Of a stretch of DNA of 64,000 nucleotides, positions 37,561 to 46,070 are shown piece after piece (the stretch's first letter is position 1; the number at the start of each line of letters is the position of its first letter). Source of the stretch: Bacillota bacterium. GTDB lineage: Bacteria > Bacillota > Negativicutes > Sporomusales > Sporomusaceae. A model generated the notes under the pieces. It had not been told where the DNA came from and ran no database searches. It was given only the letters and a program-made list of their open reading frames with translations. The stretch lies in NCBI GenBank assembly GCA_017889705.1, contig JAGGAB010000007.1, positions 165,473-229,472 on the forward strand. Direction: 5' to 3'. Position numbers and translations under genes: made by a program.

Positions 37561-37884
37561 ATGAGTGATGATATTGTATTTAAGTTAACTGCTGAGATTT
37601 TCAAGACATTATCGCATCCGGCACGAGTTAAAATCCTTCGAACACTAGAACAAGAAGAACGATGTGTATGTGAAATTATTGAGGTTCTAGATATAGAACA
37701 GTCTAATTTATCTCAACACTTAAGCATTCTAAAAAAACAGGGTATTATTGATTCGCGCAAAGATGGCCAGAAGGTAATTTACCGAATAGTTTCTAAATCT
37801 GTTCTTGATTTAATAAACGCAGCCGAAAGAATGCTGGGCGAACAGATCGGTTATAACCAAGGAATATTGAAGTATTTAAAATAG
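37561..37884 (+). CDS. arsR: ArsR-family repressor (copy 1)
   Basis: 107 residues with the ArsR/SmtB winged helix (LSHPARVKILRTLEQEERCVCEIIEVLDIEQSNLSQHLSILKKQGII covers the fold). The As(III)-binding Cys pair of the alpha-3 type appears as RCVCEI, and SNLSQHLSIL is the recognition helix. It is expected to leave DNA when As(III) binds. ATG at 37561 with GGAGG. A terminator follows, then a long palindrome ahead of the DGC gene that it may bind. Confidence 0.92.
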   Translation: MSDDIVFKLTAEIFKTLSHPARVKILRTLEQEERCVCEIIEVLDIEQSNLSQHLSILKKQGIIDSRKDGQKVIYRIVSKSVLDLINAAERMLGEQIGYNQGILKYLK

Positions 37885-37915
37885 CGAAGATGAAATCATT
37901 CATCTTCGCCATTTT
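37884..37915 (+). terminator. Terminator after arsR copy 1
   Basis: GCGAAGATGA (37884-37893) pairs with TCATCTTCGC (37900-37909), then CATTTTATT. Confidence 0.8.
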
Positions 37916-37947
37916 ATTGTGTTGAGCATAATTATAATAAAGGGGTA

Positions 37948-37976
37948 TTGACCGGCTAGGAAGATAGTGTTAATAT
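37948..37976 (+). promoter_or_regulatory. Promoter of the DGC/ArsP-type permease unit
   Basis: TTGACC at 37948-37953, a 17-base spacer and TAATAT at 37971-37976. The -10 hexamer runs into the left arm of the large palindrome that starts at 37972, so a bound repressor would cover it. Confidence 0.65.
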
Positions 37977-38025
37977 CAATATATAAACATATTACAATTT
38001 TATAATATGTTTATATATTGATATT
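37972..38025. promoter_or_regulatory. 23-base perfect inverted repeat, candidate ArsR operator
   Basis: Left arm 37972-37994 and right arm 38003-38025 are exact reverse complements over 23 bases with an eight-base centre. The core ATAAACATATTA/TAATATGTTTAT is the AT-rich style of ArsR/SmtB operators. It covers the -10 region and transcription start of the DGC gene at 38040. Confidence 0.75.
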
Positions 38026-38039
38026 GGGGAGGGTTTATT

Positions 38040-38426
38040 ATGAGCGATTGTTGTGGCGGAAAACAAGAGGTATCAAGAGTAATCTATGCTTGTGGCGGGT
38101 GTGCAGACGTTGGTGAGGTATCTGATCAAGTATGTCGGAAATTAAGACGCGAGGGATTTGCTCAAGCCAGTATGAGTTGTATTACTGGTATTGCAGCTCA
38201 TATGCAACCATTCATTGACACTGCTAAAAAGGCTGAACAGGTGGTTGTCGTTGATGGGTGTCCTGTACTTTGTGCCAAAAAAGTCCTTGAACATGTTGAT
38301 ATCTCTCCGGTTTCCTATGTTCTTACGCAAATGGGGCTCGAGAAAGGAAAAACCGAAGTAAATTCGCAAGTGATTGATGATATCAGCGAAAAAATAAAAA
38401 CTGCTTTATCTAAGAACGATAAGTAA
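38040..38426 (+). CDS. DGC-domain (putative zinc-binding) cysteine protein, copy 1
   Basis: 128 residues. Cys motifs are MSDCCGG, YACGGCADVG, MSCITGIAAH and the family-defining DGCPVLCAKK, which places it in the DGC domain family (PF08859). The family has no settled function; metal binding is assumed from the cysteines. It is the first gene after the large ArsR-type palindrome and 77 bases before the second ArsP-type permease. A paralogue lies at 48.8 kb ahead of marR and arsM. Confidence 0.85.
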   Translation: MSDCCGGKQEVSRVIYACGGCADVGEVSDQVCRKLRREGFAQASMSCITGIAAHMQPFIDTAKKAEQVVVVDGCPVLCAKKVLEHVDISPVSYVLTQMGLEKGKTEVNSQVIDDISEKIKTALSKNDK

Positions 38427-38503
38427 CCATTAACAACTTTCCTATGCGAGGTAACAGATGATGCACGTCGCATACGAAATTTATTAAAGGCGGGTAGAGA
38501 AAA

Positions 38504-39451
38504 ATGTTACTTGAATTTGCGGAATATGTGACATATGGTTTATTTCAAATATCTCGGGGAAGTATGCTGGGTGATGCAGTAAGCTTTTTTATATATGATA
38601 CAATTAAAATACTGTTGATGTTAGCTGTAATTATTTTTGCAGTATCCATGATGCGTACTTACTTTCCAGCTGAACGTACCAAAAAATTACTAAGTCACAA
38701 AAGAGAATTTTTCGGGAACATTATGGCTGCCTTACTAGGTATTGTAACCCCATTTTGCTCCTGCTCAGCTGTTCCCATGTTTATTGGTTTTGTTGAATCC
38801 GGAGTACCGCTTGGCGTAACATTTTCTTTTTTAATTTCATCACCCATGGTAAATGAGGTAGCGGTTGTTTTGCTATGGGGAATGTTTGGTTGGAAGATCG
38901 CTGGTATTTATATGGCCTCCGGTTTATTGGTGGCCATTATAGCAGGTTATATTATTGGTAAACTGGGGATCGAACACTGGGTTGAAGAGTATGTCTATCA
39001 GACCAAAGTCGGAGATAGCGAAATTGAATCCCTGGGGATGAGTGACAGAATCCAATATGCTAAGGAATACACCTTAGAAATTATGCGTAAGGTTTGGCCT
39101 TATGTGATAATTGCAATAGGAATTGGTGGTTTTATCCATGGCTATGCACCAGAAAATTTCTTAGTCGAATATGCCGGAAAGGATAATATGTTTGCAGTGC
39201 CTATTGCCGTTTTAATCGGAGTTCCCCTTTATTCCAATGCTGCAGGAATTATCCCCATAGTATATGCATTAATGGAAAAAGGACTTAGTACTGGAACGGT
39301 ATTAGCGTTTATGATGGCTGTGACGGCATTAAGCCTTCCGGAAATGATCATCCTGCGTAATGTTTTGAAGCCGCAGCTTATTGCAATATTTGCAAGCATT
39401 ATGGCTGTGGCGATTACAATAACAGGCTATTTATTTAACGTAATAATATAA
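38504..39451 (+). CDS. ArsP-type permease (DUF318/PF03773 family), copy 2
   Basis: 315 residues, clearly a paralogue of the permease at 31.0 kb: TPFCSCSAVPMFIGFVESGVPLG, then GWKIAGIYMASGLLVAIIAGY and GVPLYSNAAGIIPIVYALMEKGL. About eight membrane helices. Trivalent organoarsenical or soft-metal export is the family role. It is followed after 33 bases by a thioredoxin-like protein, as in copy 1. Confidence 0.88.
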   Translation: MLLEFAEYVTYGLFQISRGSMLGDAVSFFIYDTIKILLMLAVIIFAVSMMRTYFPAERTKKLLSHKREFFGNIMAALLGIVTPFCSCSAVPMFIGFVESGVPLGVTFSFLISSPMVNEVAVVLLWGMFGWKIAGIYMASGLLVAIIAGYIIGKLGIEHWVEEYVYQTKVGDSEIESLGMSDRIQYAKEYTLEIMRKVWPYVIIAIGIGGFIHGYAPENFLVEYAGKDNMFAVPIAVLIGVPLYSNAAGIIPIVYALMEKGLSTGTVLAFMMAVTALSLPEMIILRNVLKPQLIAIFASIMAVAITITGYLFNVII

Positions 39452-39484
39452 TTGCAAATTAATAGTAACGGTAGGAGGGTTAAG

Positions 39485-39718
39485 ATGAAGATTGAAGTGT
39501 TAGGTATGGGTTGTGCGAAATGTAATACGCTGACAGAAAGAGTAATGGAGGCAATTGCAGAATTAGGAATTACTGCAGAAATTGTAAAGGTTGACAATAT
39601 GAAAGATATTATGGCATATGGTGTTATGACAACACCCGCACTTGTAGTGGATGGGGTTGTTAAGGTAAAAGGGAAAGTACCAACTAAAGATGAAATAAAA
39701 TCGTTCATTCAGGGCTAA
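39485..39718 (+). CDS. Small thioredoxin-fold protein (redox-active disulfide type), copy 2
   Basis: 77 residues: MKIEVLGMGCAKCNTLTERV has a normal CxxC (CAKC), unlike the CC of copy 1, and TTPALVVDGVVKVKGKVPTK carries the cis-Pro. It starts at 39485 after GGAGGG. It likely serves the permease just upstream. Confidence 0.88.
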   Translation: MKIEVLGMGCAKCNTLTERVMEAIAELGITAEIVKVDNMKDIMAYGVMTTPALVVDGVVKVKGKVPTKDEIKSFIQG

Positions 39719-39740
39719 ATGCCCACTGGTGATTACAGAG

Positions 39741-39791
39741 ATTAGAAATAAAGAAAAACCTGGCTAAGCCAGGTTTTTCTTTATTTCTAAT
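39741..39791. terminator. Bidirectional terminator, 25-base arms
   Basis: 39741-39765 and 39767-39791 are exact reverse complements with A/T-rich outer parts and a GGCTAAGCC centre. It stands between the convergent thioredoxin-like gene and marR copy 2 and gives a T tract on both strands. Confidence 0.95.
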
Positions 39792-39792
39792 G

Positions 39793-40251
39793 TTATTCTA
39801 CAGTATCTCTTTTTAAGACATGGTATAGGGCAGCACTGAAGGTTTGGATTCCTTCCAAAGTTGCTTCACGTTTATTTTCAGGAATGCTTTCTAATATAGT
39901 TTCAAAATAGTAACGCGAGGTTTGTTCTATTTCCTGAAACGTTTTCTGCCCTTTTTCCGTGAGTTGAATATCTACGTAGCGGCGGTCGTTCGGATTAGGT
40001 GTACGCTCAAGGTAGCCTTTATTTACCAGATCATCTACGGTTCTGCTTACTGCACTTTTACTTATGTTTAGGCGAGTGGCAAGTTCAATTACGGAAATTT
40101 TACTTTCTTGTGCTGTTTCCCATATTACATGGCATTGGGCGTAGGTACAATCATAGCAAAAAGTTTTTTTACCTTCTAATACTCCTAAACTTCTTATGAG
40201 AATTTTTATGGCATTTCTCATAGTGGAAATTTCTTCCGGTTCTTTTGACAT
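39793..40251 (-). CDS. MarR family regulator with Cys cluster (copy 2)
   Basis: About 152 residues. A Cys-containing segment CYDCTYAQCH occupies the place of SCCGIT in the other two MarR copies, and the winged helix follows (LATRLNISKSAVSRTVDDLVNKGYL, wing PNPNDRRYVDIQLT). The start is uncertain: ATG at 40251 is chosen, but TTG at 40272 would add seven residues. It is divergent from the cysteine-desulfurase-like gene. Confidence 0.85.
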   Translation of the reverse strand: MSKEPEEISTMRNAIKILIRSLGVLEGKKTFCYDCTYAQCHVIWETAQESKISVIELATRLNISKSAVSRTVDDLVNKGYLERTPNPNDRRYVDIQLTEKGQKTFQEIEQTSRYYFETILESIPENKREATLEGIQTFSAALYHVLKRDTVE

Positions 40252-40303
40252 TCTATCGACCAACTTTCTCAAATATAAATTATACGGTAACTCAAGTGTA
40301 CTG

Positions 40304-40332
40304 TTGACTGTGTTGACAGTTGATGATACAAT
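40304..40332 (+). promoter_or_regulatory. Promoter of the cysteine-desulfurase-like gene
   Basis: TTGACT at 40304-40309, 17 bases, TACAAT at 40327-40332. A second TTGAC at 40313 makes a nine-base-spaced direct repeat of GTTGAC, and ACTGT/ACAGT flank it, a possible site for the divergent MarR. Confidence 0.6.
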
Positions 40333-40417
40333 TTAATTATACCTATATTTGGAAACGTTGTAAATATGTACTGATAAGGATTTGTTATATTTCAAATAAA
40401 ACGAAGGTGGTTGGCCT

Positions 40418-41566
40418 ATGTCTATCTACCTTGATAATGCAGCAACATCATTTCCTAAACCGGATTCGGTTACTGATTCGGTATATCACTTTATGAAATA
40501 TATTGGTGCTAATATTGGGCGGAGTTCATACAGTAAAGCACAAAAAGCTGGCGAAGTAGTTAATGAAACTCGTCAATTACTTTGTCAACTATTTAACTAT
40601 TGTAATCCTGATCATGTCGTCTTTACGTCCAATGTGACAGAAGCCATTAATCTAGCAATACGTGGAATTGTGTCCAAAGGAGGACATGTTATTACTAGTG
40701 GTCTCGAACATAATGCTGTCTGGCGATGCTTAAAAATGTTAGAACGTGATCATGATATTCAGATTTCTACAGTACCTTGCGACAGAAATGGTATTACGGA
40801 GCCGGAAAAAATCAATGAGCTAATTCAACCTGATACGCAGCTTATTGTTTTTACTCATGCCTCTAATGTGTTGGGGACTCTTCAACCAATTCGTACGATC
40901 GGAGCAATTGCAAGCCAACATCACATTCCATTTTTAGTGGATAGTGCACAAACGGCAGGTGCGTATCCTATTGACATACGGGCAGATAACATAGATATTT
41001 TGGCTTTTACAGGTCACAAGAGTTTGCTAGGTCCGACGGGTACTGGTGGACTTATAGTTAAATCTGAAGGTCTTATACGCCCACAGAAGGCGGGTGGTAC
41101 AGGGCGAGATTCTATCTCACCATATCAGCCGGAGTACCTTCCTGACTCTTTAGAAGCCGGGACGCTGAATGTCAGTGGAATTGCGGGCCTTGGGGCTGGG
41201 GTTAAGTTTATTTTAAATAAGACAGTCGAAGCAATAAGAAATAAGGAACAAAGCTTAACCGACTATGCGCTTAACCAATTGCAGCGAATAGAGAATTTAA
41301 CTATATACGGCCCTTGTAATCCTGAAAAGATGGTAGGAGTAATATCTTTTAACGTTAATTGTGTCGCTGCCGTTGAGATAGCATATGTTTTAGATGAGGT
41401 GTACGAGATCATGGTTAGGGCTGGTCTGCACTGTGCACCAACAGCCCACCGATTAATTGGAACAGAATCAGACGGAACAGTTAGAGTGAGCTTCGGTTAT
41501 TTTAATCAGAAAGAAGATGTTGATTTATTAGTTTTTGCCTTACGAGAGATCATATCAAAAATCTAA
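40418..41566 (+). CDS. Cysteine desulfurase family PLP enzyme (EF2568-like)
   Basis: 382 residues of aminotransferase class V. The N-terminal YLDNAATSFPKP, PLP-Lys motif LAFTGHKSLLGPTGTGG and the catalytic-Cys loop RAGLHCAPTAHRLIG are present. These enzymes free sulfur or selenium from cysteine or selenocysteine. The short-loop form resembles the EF2568 subfamily linked to selenium/labile sulfur enzymes. Two small proteins follow on the same strand. Its link to arsenic is positional only; sulfur supply for thiols or lipoyl sulfur is possible. Confidence 0.88.
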   Translation: MSIYLDNAATSFPKPDSVTDSVYHFMKYIGANIGRSSYSKAQKAGEVVNETRQLLCQLFNYCNPDHVVFTSNVTEAINLAIRGIVSKGGHVITSGLEHNAVWRCLKMLERDHDIQISTVPCDRNGITEPEKINELIQPDTQLIVFTHASNVLGTLQPIRTIGAIASQHHIPFLVDSAQTAGAYPIDIRADNIDILAFTGHKSLLGPTGTGGLIVKSEGLIRPQKAGGTGRDSISPYQPEYLPDSLEAGTLNVSGIAGLGAGVKFILNKTVEAIRNKEQSLTDYALNQLQRIENLTIYGPCNPEKMVGVISFNVNCVAAVEIAYVLDEVYEIMVRAGLHCAPTAHRLIGTESDGTVRVSFGYFNQKEDVDLLVFALREIISKI

Positions 41567-41581
41567 AACGGAGGGACGGAT

Positions 41582-41752
41582 ATGGGCAAAGTATTTGTTA
41601 CATTCGATGAATCTGAGCAAATGATCCTCAAAAGTATTTATTACGATCAAGATCCTGATGAGGCACTAAGTTTTGTTTTAAAGCACATCATTCCGAAGGT
41701 TAAGAAGGAAATTTCCTGCCTATCTGGCACATTATCAGGGCAGAAGGCCTAA
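41582..41752 (+). CDS. Small conserved-looking protein, 56 residues
   Basis: A short gene starting MGKVFVTFDESEQMILKSIY and ending CLSGTLSGQKA, with GGAGGGA ahead of the ATG and only 15 bases after the PLP enzyme. It looks helical with one Cys. I do not recognise a family. Spacing and ribosome site support it as a real gene in the unit. Confidence 0.6.
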   Translation: MGKVFVTFDESEQMILKSIYYDQDPDEALSFVLKHIIPKVKKEISCLSGTLSGQKA

Positions 41753-41776
41753 AAATGGAGAAAGGTGGTCTTAGCT

Positions 41777-42004
41777 ATGGCGGTAAAATGTTTTTCTTGT
41801 GGAATTGCTGAGCGAAAAGCAGAGGGAAAGTTATGGTGCCATAAGTATAAGATTGAGATAACAGATGTGACTGCTAAAGAAAAATCCGATTGCTATTATT
41901 ATATTGAACCCCAATATGAAGACGGAGAACCTTTGACAGCCATGCAAACGTTGATGATTAAAGAGTGCGAGGTTGCTTCGCGGCGGATGCGCGGGCCAGT
42001 TTAG
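41777..42004 (+). CDS. Small Cys-containing protein, 75 residues
   Basis: Starts MAVKCFSCGIAERKAEGKLWC and includes SDCYYYIEPQYEDGEPLT and KECEVASRRMRGP; five Cys, with CxxC plus two more that could hold a zinc. ATG at 41777 lies nine bases after AAAGGTGG. It follows the 56-residue gene by 24 bases. Function unknown. Confidence 0.65.
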   Translation: MAVKCFSCGIAERKAEGKLWCHKYKIEITDVTAKEKSDCYYYIEPQYEDGEPLTAMQTLMIKECEVASRRMRGPV

Positions 42005-42076
42005 ACATATAAGATTTACTCACTTACCCGGTTATGTCGGTTTTTCATCAGTTGAATAATTGGGAGAGAATATATT

Positions 42077-42151
42077 TTGGATAAAAAACAGCTAGTTAGT
42101 AAGCGACGAGAAATATCTGCAATAGGGGCTGATTTGCAGATGAAATCATGA
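42077..42151 (+). other. Possible 24-codon reading frame
   Basis: TTG at 42077 with GGGAGAG ahead opens 24 codons (start reads DKKQLVSKRREISAIG). It is too short to call a gene; it may be a broken remnant. Confidence 0.2.
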
Positions 42152-42233
42152 TGATTAGTCGAGTAGATGCCTAAGAGACTGAGAAAATTATTGTTAGGAA
42201 ATTGAACTGATAAAACATATTTAAAAGGGATGG

Positions 42234-42437
42234 TTGCGAAGAAAAAAACTGGCAACTATCCCTTTTTTACATGCTCAACGTAGCACCGGCAATTCATATT
42301 TTGCAAAAGTTGCTGGTCCTGATAATCCATATGCAGTCATTGCTGTAGCCATAATTGGCATACCATATATTCGAGTCGGATTGGAAATCAGTGGAATTGC
42401 TTTAATGAAAAAGGATGTAAGTATAAGTGATCTTTAA
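42234..42437 (+). pseudogene. Remnant of an ArsP-type permease
   Basis: The 3' part reads YFAKVAGPDNPYAVIAVAII then GIPYIRVGLEISGIALMKKD, which lines up with the C-terminal YAGKDNMFAVPIAVLIGVPL and the following AAGIIPIVYALMEKG region of the two intact permeases. Everything before this and the last 50 or so residues are missing, and no good ribosome site is seen. It is best read as the decayed tail of a third permease. Confidence 0.6.
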
Positions 42438-42918
42438 GCGTAGCTGTTTTTTTGAAACGGTTTGATTGGAGAAACAGTAGAAATTGCGTGTTTATATATT
42501 AATTGCAGTCGTCTTTCATTTTTATGACTGTAAAATTATCAAAGCTCGTAACGTACCTTGGATTTGAAAGCCATTAATAAATTGCTAGATTTGCGGGTGC
42601 TGCGTGACTGTGCATTATAAAACCTACGAAATTTTTTCTGTAGTGGATAGTTCTATTTGTGAACCTATATTGCTTAGTTGATTCTACAATATTATTACTT
42701 TAGATTAAGGATTTTGGCACGATGAAAGATTTGTAACCCATCAAGAATGGTTAATATTTACATTAAAATTTTTTAGCATGTTGACTTTGCTTATGACGAT
42801 ATACTATCATATTAATATATTCATAAACGTAAATATGTTGGGAGATCATCTAATAGAATTATAGTATTCAGTTATGACCAGTGAAGGATTGCGCTTGAGG
42901 GGAAAGGAGGGGGAACAA
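42438..42918. other. Intergenic region ahead of the ACR3 unit
   Basis: AT-rich, no gene seen. Near the end TTGACT at 42781-42786 and TATCAT at 42805-42810 (18-base spacer) may be the promoter, and CATATT...AATATG with ATAAAC between 42809 and 42837 resembles the core of the palindrome at 37972, a candidate ArsR site. Confidence 0.45.
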
Positions 42919-43122
42919 ATGTTTACGCTAAGCCAGCACGTTGGAATGTATATTATTTCTTGGCTGTTTTGGTTTATTATAATTTATTTTTTTGGTTATT
43001 TGGTTCAATTCCGACGAGGAACATTGCCTGACAAAAAGAAGCTTTTTGTGATTGCCAATAGGGTTGCATTAGCGTGTACACTTGGCACATTGATTATCAA
43101 TGTAGTGTTACAGAGGGTTTAG
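42919..43122 (+). CDS. Small membrane protein upstream of ACR3
   Basis: 67 residues with two predicted membrane helices (MYIISWLFWFIIIYFFGYLV and LACTLGTLIINVVL) joined by a basic loop. ATG at 42919 follows GGAGGGGG. It ends 32 bases before acr3, so it is very likely co-transcribed. I do not recognise the family; a small accessory subunit of the exporter is possible. Confidence 0.65.
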   Translation: MFTLSQHVGMYIISWLFWFIIIYFFGYLVQFRRGTLPDKKKLFVIANRVALACTLGTLIINVVLQRV

Positions 43123-43154
43123 TATTACAAAAAAAATTGGGGGGGCGATGGCTT

Positions 43155-44213
43155 ATGAGTGAAAAGCGGTTAGATTTTTTTGAACGGTATTTAACCATTT
43201 GGGTCGGATTATGCATTGTAGTAGGTATTATTCTTGGGAAACTGTTTCCTAATGCTGTCAATGCACTAAGTAAAATGGAAGTTAGCCATGTGAATTTACC
43301 TATTGCGATATTAATCTGGTTGATGATTTACCCGATGATGATTAAAATTGATTTTTCAGCCATTTTAAAGGTGGGAAATAAGCCCAAAGGACTTTTAATT
43401 ACTCTGTTTATTAATTGGATAGTGAAACCGTTTAGTATGGCATTCTTAGCATGGTTATTTTTTAAGCATATATTTATTGGATACATCGGGACAGAATTAG
43501 CTAACGAATATATTGCGGGAGCAATTATTCTGGCAGCCGCACCATGTACTGCGATGGTGTTTGTTTGGAGTTATCTTACAGATGGAGATCCGGCTTATAC
43601 TTTGGTGCAGGTTGCAATTAATGATTTAATCATGTTGGTTTTGTTTGCACCAATCGTCATGTTTTTGCTTGGAGTATCAAACATTGTCGTACCGAAAGAT
43701 GTTTTGTTTATGTCAGTATTTCTTTATATTGTTATTCCTCTAGTTGCTGGTTATTTTTCCAGGAGAATTCTCCTTAAAGCAAAAGGCGAAGAGTGGTTTA
43801 ATACCAAATTCTTAACGCCTTTGAAGCCAGTCACAATTATCGCGTTGCTGGCGACATTGGTGATCATATTCGCTTTCCAAGGAGAAACTATTGTAAGTAA
43901 CTGGTTTAATATCATCCTAATTGCCATTCCAATAACCATCCAAGTATACTTTAATTCTTCCTTAGCGTATGGGCTTGCAAAGCTCTTAGGTGTTCCTCAT
44001 TCTATTGCTGCACCAGGGGCGTTAATTGGTGCGAGTAATTTTTTTGAACTAGCTGTCGCGGTAACAATATCATTGTTTGGGCTGCAGTCGGGTGCAACCT
44101 TAGCTACAGTGGTTGGAGTACTTGTTGAAGTACCAGTAATGTTATCAGTTTGTAACTTTTGTAATAGAACACGCAGTTGGTTTCCAACTGAAAATAAACA
44201 AAAAGCGGTATAA
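43155..44213 (+). CDS. acr3: ACR3 arsenite exporter
   Basis: 352 residues, about ten helices, of the BASS/ACR3 family that expels arsenite by proton exchange. The essential Cys lies in AAAPCTAMVFVWSYL and the conserved Glu in GASNFFELAVAVTISLFG; the ending LSVCNFCNRTRSWF is typical. ATG at 43155 lies after a run of G. A perfect palindromic terminator follows. Confidence 0.95.
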   Translation: MSEKRLDFFERYLTIWVGLCIVVGIILGKLFPNAVNALSKMEVSHVNLPIAILIWLMIYPMMIKIDFSAILKVGNKPKGLLITLFINWIVKPFSMAFLAWLFFKHIFIGYIGTELANEYIAGAIILAAAPCTAMVFVWSYLTDGDPAYTLVQVAINDLIMLVLFAPIVMFLLGVSNIVVPKDVLFMSVFLYIVIPLVAGYFSRRILLKAKGEEWFNTKFLTPLKPVTIIALLATLVIIFAFQGETIVSNWFNIILIAIPITIQVYFNSSLAYGLAKLLGVPHSIAAPGALIGASNFFELAVAVTISLFGLQSGATLATVVGVLVEVPVMLSVCNFCNRTRSWFPTENKQKAV

Positions 44214-44672
44214 AATGAAAAATACAAAAGGCAGGCTTAAGCCTGCCTTTTGTATTTGTGGATGTAAAGATATTGACGAGATAGTAACTAACAAATAAAA
44301 AAGCGCTATAGCTTATGCCTAGCGCATGTTTTAAAAAGGAGTGGGGAGCTGTAGTACCTCCCCAGGTCATTTAAGACAAATTTATTTGGTAAATTAATAT
44401 TATCATGGTGTTGATCTGCAGTCAATACCATTGTACGCTTTTATATATACTGTGCAAAATAGTTGTATTCTGTAACAAATTTATACAAAGAATACGGATT
44501 GGGAGTATGCCGTCAGAATATTTAAATTTACTAAATAGTACATAAATATGACAACTATTCACCATAATGCTTAGTTTATAATAAGAAAGTAGATACACAG
44601 AGGGAAGGTGGTTACCATTATAATAGTATTAGCCCTCAAAGTATCTATAATAAAGATTAAGGAGGTATATTA
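44214..44672. other. Intergenic region with terminator, dyad and aquaporin leader
   Basis: No gene seen. It contains the acr3 terminator, a dyad GTATTCTGTA (44465-44474) with TACAAAGAATAC (44484-44495) that could be an ArsR-type operator, and a leader hairpin in front of the aquaporin gene: AGATAC (44591) with GTATCT (44641) and GAGGG (44600) with CCCTC (44633). Confidence 0.5.
44220..44257. terminator. 38-base perfect palindrome, acr3 terminator
   Basis: 44220-44238 and 44239-44257 are exact reverse complements, with A-rich left and T-rich right ends, typical of an intrinsic terminator active on both strands. Confidence 0.9.
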
Positions 44673-45401
44673 ATGACGACTCCGTATTTCGGCGAATTTC
44701 TTGGTGTTGCAGTTTTGATTTTCTTTGGTAATGGTGTTGTAGCAAACACTTTACTTAAAGCGTCAAAAGCCGAAGGTGCTGGTTGGTTTAATATTATTAC
44801 CGGCTGGATGGTGGGTGTTGGCATGGGCGTGTATGTTGCAATTGCCTGTGGTGCACCACAAGCCGATATTAATCCGGCAGTAACCTTTGCAAAACTTCTT
44901 AACGGTGTGTATACTACTCCAGAAGCTATTATGATTATGATTTCTCAAGTTGCTGGTGGTTTTGTTGGTGGCTGCGTGACATATCTGTTTTTCCGTGGTC
45001 ACTGGGAACTTACAGATGATCAGGGTATTAAATTGGGGATTTTCTGCACTGGACCGGCTGTTCGTAATTATGCTCAAAACTTACTGTGCGAAATTTTAGC
45101 AACTATTATGTTGATATTTATCATCTTTGCTATGTTCTCCAAGCAAGTTGGCGGAATGGCTCCTGGTTTTGGACCTTGGATGGTTGCAGTACTAGTCTGG
45201 GGCTTAGGTGCAAGCTTAGGCGGTACTACTGGTTATGCTATGAATCCTGCCCGTGACTTAGGACCAAGACTTGCACATGCCATTTGCCCGATCCCTGGTA
45301 AGGGTTCTTCGGACTGGGCATATTCCTGGGTTCCAGTAGTTGGACCGTTTATCGGTGGAGGCATAGCCTTCCTTATGGCTAAAGGTATAGGCATTTTATA
45401 A
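44673..45401 (+). CDS. Aquaglyceroporin, GlpF/AqpS-like (copy 1)
   Basis: 242 residues, six helices and two half-helices with the pore motifs NPAVTFA and NPARDLGPR; Asp after the second NPAR is the aquaglyceroporin mark. In arsenic operons such channels let As(III) flow out after reduction of arsenate (the AqpS role) or, in other settings, admit it. Between acr3 and arsR, with arsC close by, the export role is likely. GGAGG site ahead. About 92% identical to the copy at 46.5 kb (19 differences counted by eye). Confidence 0.9.
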   Translation: MTTPYFGEFLGVAVLIFFGNGVVANTLLKASKAEGAGWFNIITGWMVGVGMGVYVAIACGAPQADINPAVTFAKLLNGVYTTPEAIMIMISQVAGGFVGGCVTYLFFRGHWELTDDQGIKLGIFCTGPAVRNYAQNLLCEILATIMLIFIIFAMFSKQVGGMAPGFGPWMVAVLVWGLGASLGGTTGYAMNPARDLGPRLAHAICPIPGKGSSDWAYSWVPVVGPFIGGGIAFLMAKGIGIL

Positions 45402-45464
45402 GTTAATATCAATATCGTCGTATTAATGAATGCTATGATATTTTAACTTTTCAGTTGACAAAAT

Positions 45465-45520
45465 CACAAGAGGCTAGAGACATTTGGAGTAAAGAGTGTC
45501 TTTAGCCTCTTGTGTGTTTC
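45465..45520 (+). terminator. Terminator after aquaporin copy 1
   Basis: CACAAGAGGCTAGAGACA (45465-45482) pairs with 45497-45514 with one mismatch, followed by TGTTTCTATA. The rest of 45402-45758 shows no gene, apart from TTGACA at 45662 as a likely -35 for arsR. Confidence 0.85.
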
Positions 45521-45758
45521 TATATTAAAGTTGCTTGTTTAAACTAATTGATTAGAATAATAAGCAGGGTGTGCGGGGAGCATGCTTGCCTAAAAATGTG
45601 CGACATATTCAGAGGAAAGGAGGTATTATCTTAAGGTAATACCAATTTTCTTGAATACTGTTGACAGTGAAGGGTAATCAAGTTATCGTATATATATATT
45701 TAATATTGTTTATTCGTTTTTAGTTGTTTGATTTCTAAATCATTTTTTGGAGTGTAGT

Positions 45759-46070
45759 ATGAAAAAGGTTGCCTCAATTTATAAGGCTTTAGGTGATGAG
45801 ACTCGGCTTGAAATTATAAAAATGCTCTGTGGAAAAGAACTTTGTGTGTGTGATATTATTGATGCTTGTGACAAGTCGCAACCTGCCATATCACATCATC
45901 TTAAGATTCTTAAACAAGCCGGACTGTTAGAAGACAGACGCGATGGAAAGTGGATATTTTATCGAATTAGTTATGAGAACTTGAAGATTGTGAAAGATTT
46001 TTTATGCTCTATAATGAAACATGAAAATGAATTAGTCAGATGTGTACCCTGTTCACCAAACCGAATGTAA
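45759..46070 (+). CDS. arsR: ArsR-family repressor (copy 2)
   Basis: 103 residues with the canonical ELCVCDI arsenic-binding Cys pair and recognition helix QPAISHHLKILKQAGLL. It is more typical of the As(III)-sensing ArsR group than copy 1. ATG at 45759 with GGAG. It stands between the two aquaporin genes and probably controls both and acr3 (inference). Confidence 0.94.
   Translation: MKKVASIYKALGDETRLEIIKMLCGKELCVCDIIDACDKSQPAISHHLKILKQAGLLEDRRDGKWIFYRISYENLKIVKDFLCSIMKHENELVRCVPCSPNRM

Noticed and set aside
37972..38025. Insertion sequence or MITE ends
   Set aside because: The inverted repeat has only an eight-base centre, no flanking target duplication and overlaps a promoter, so an operator is more likely.
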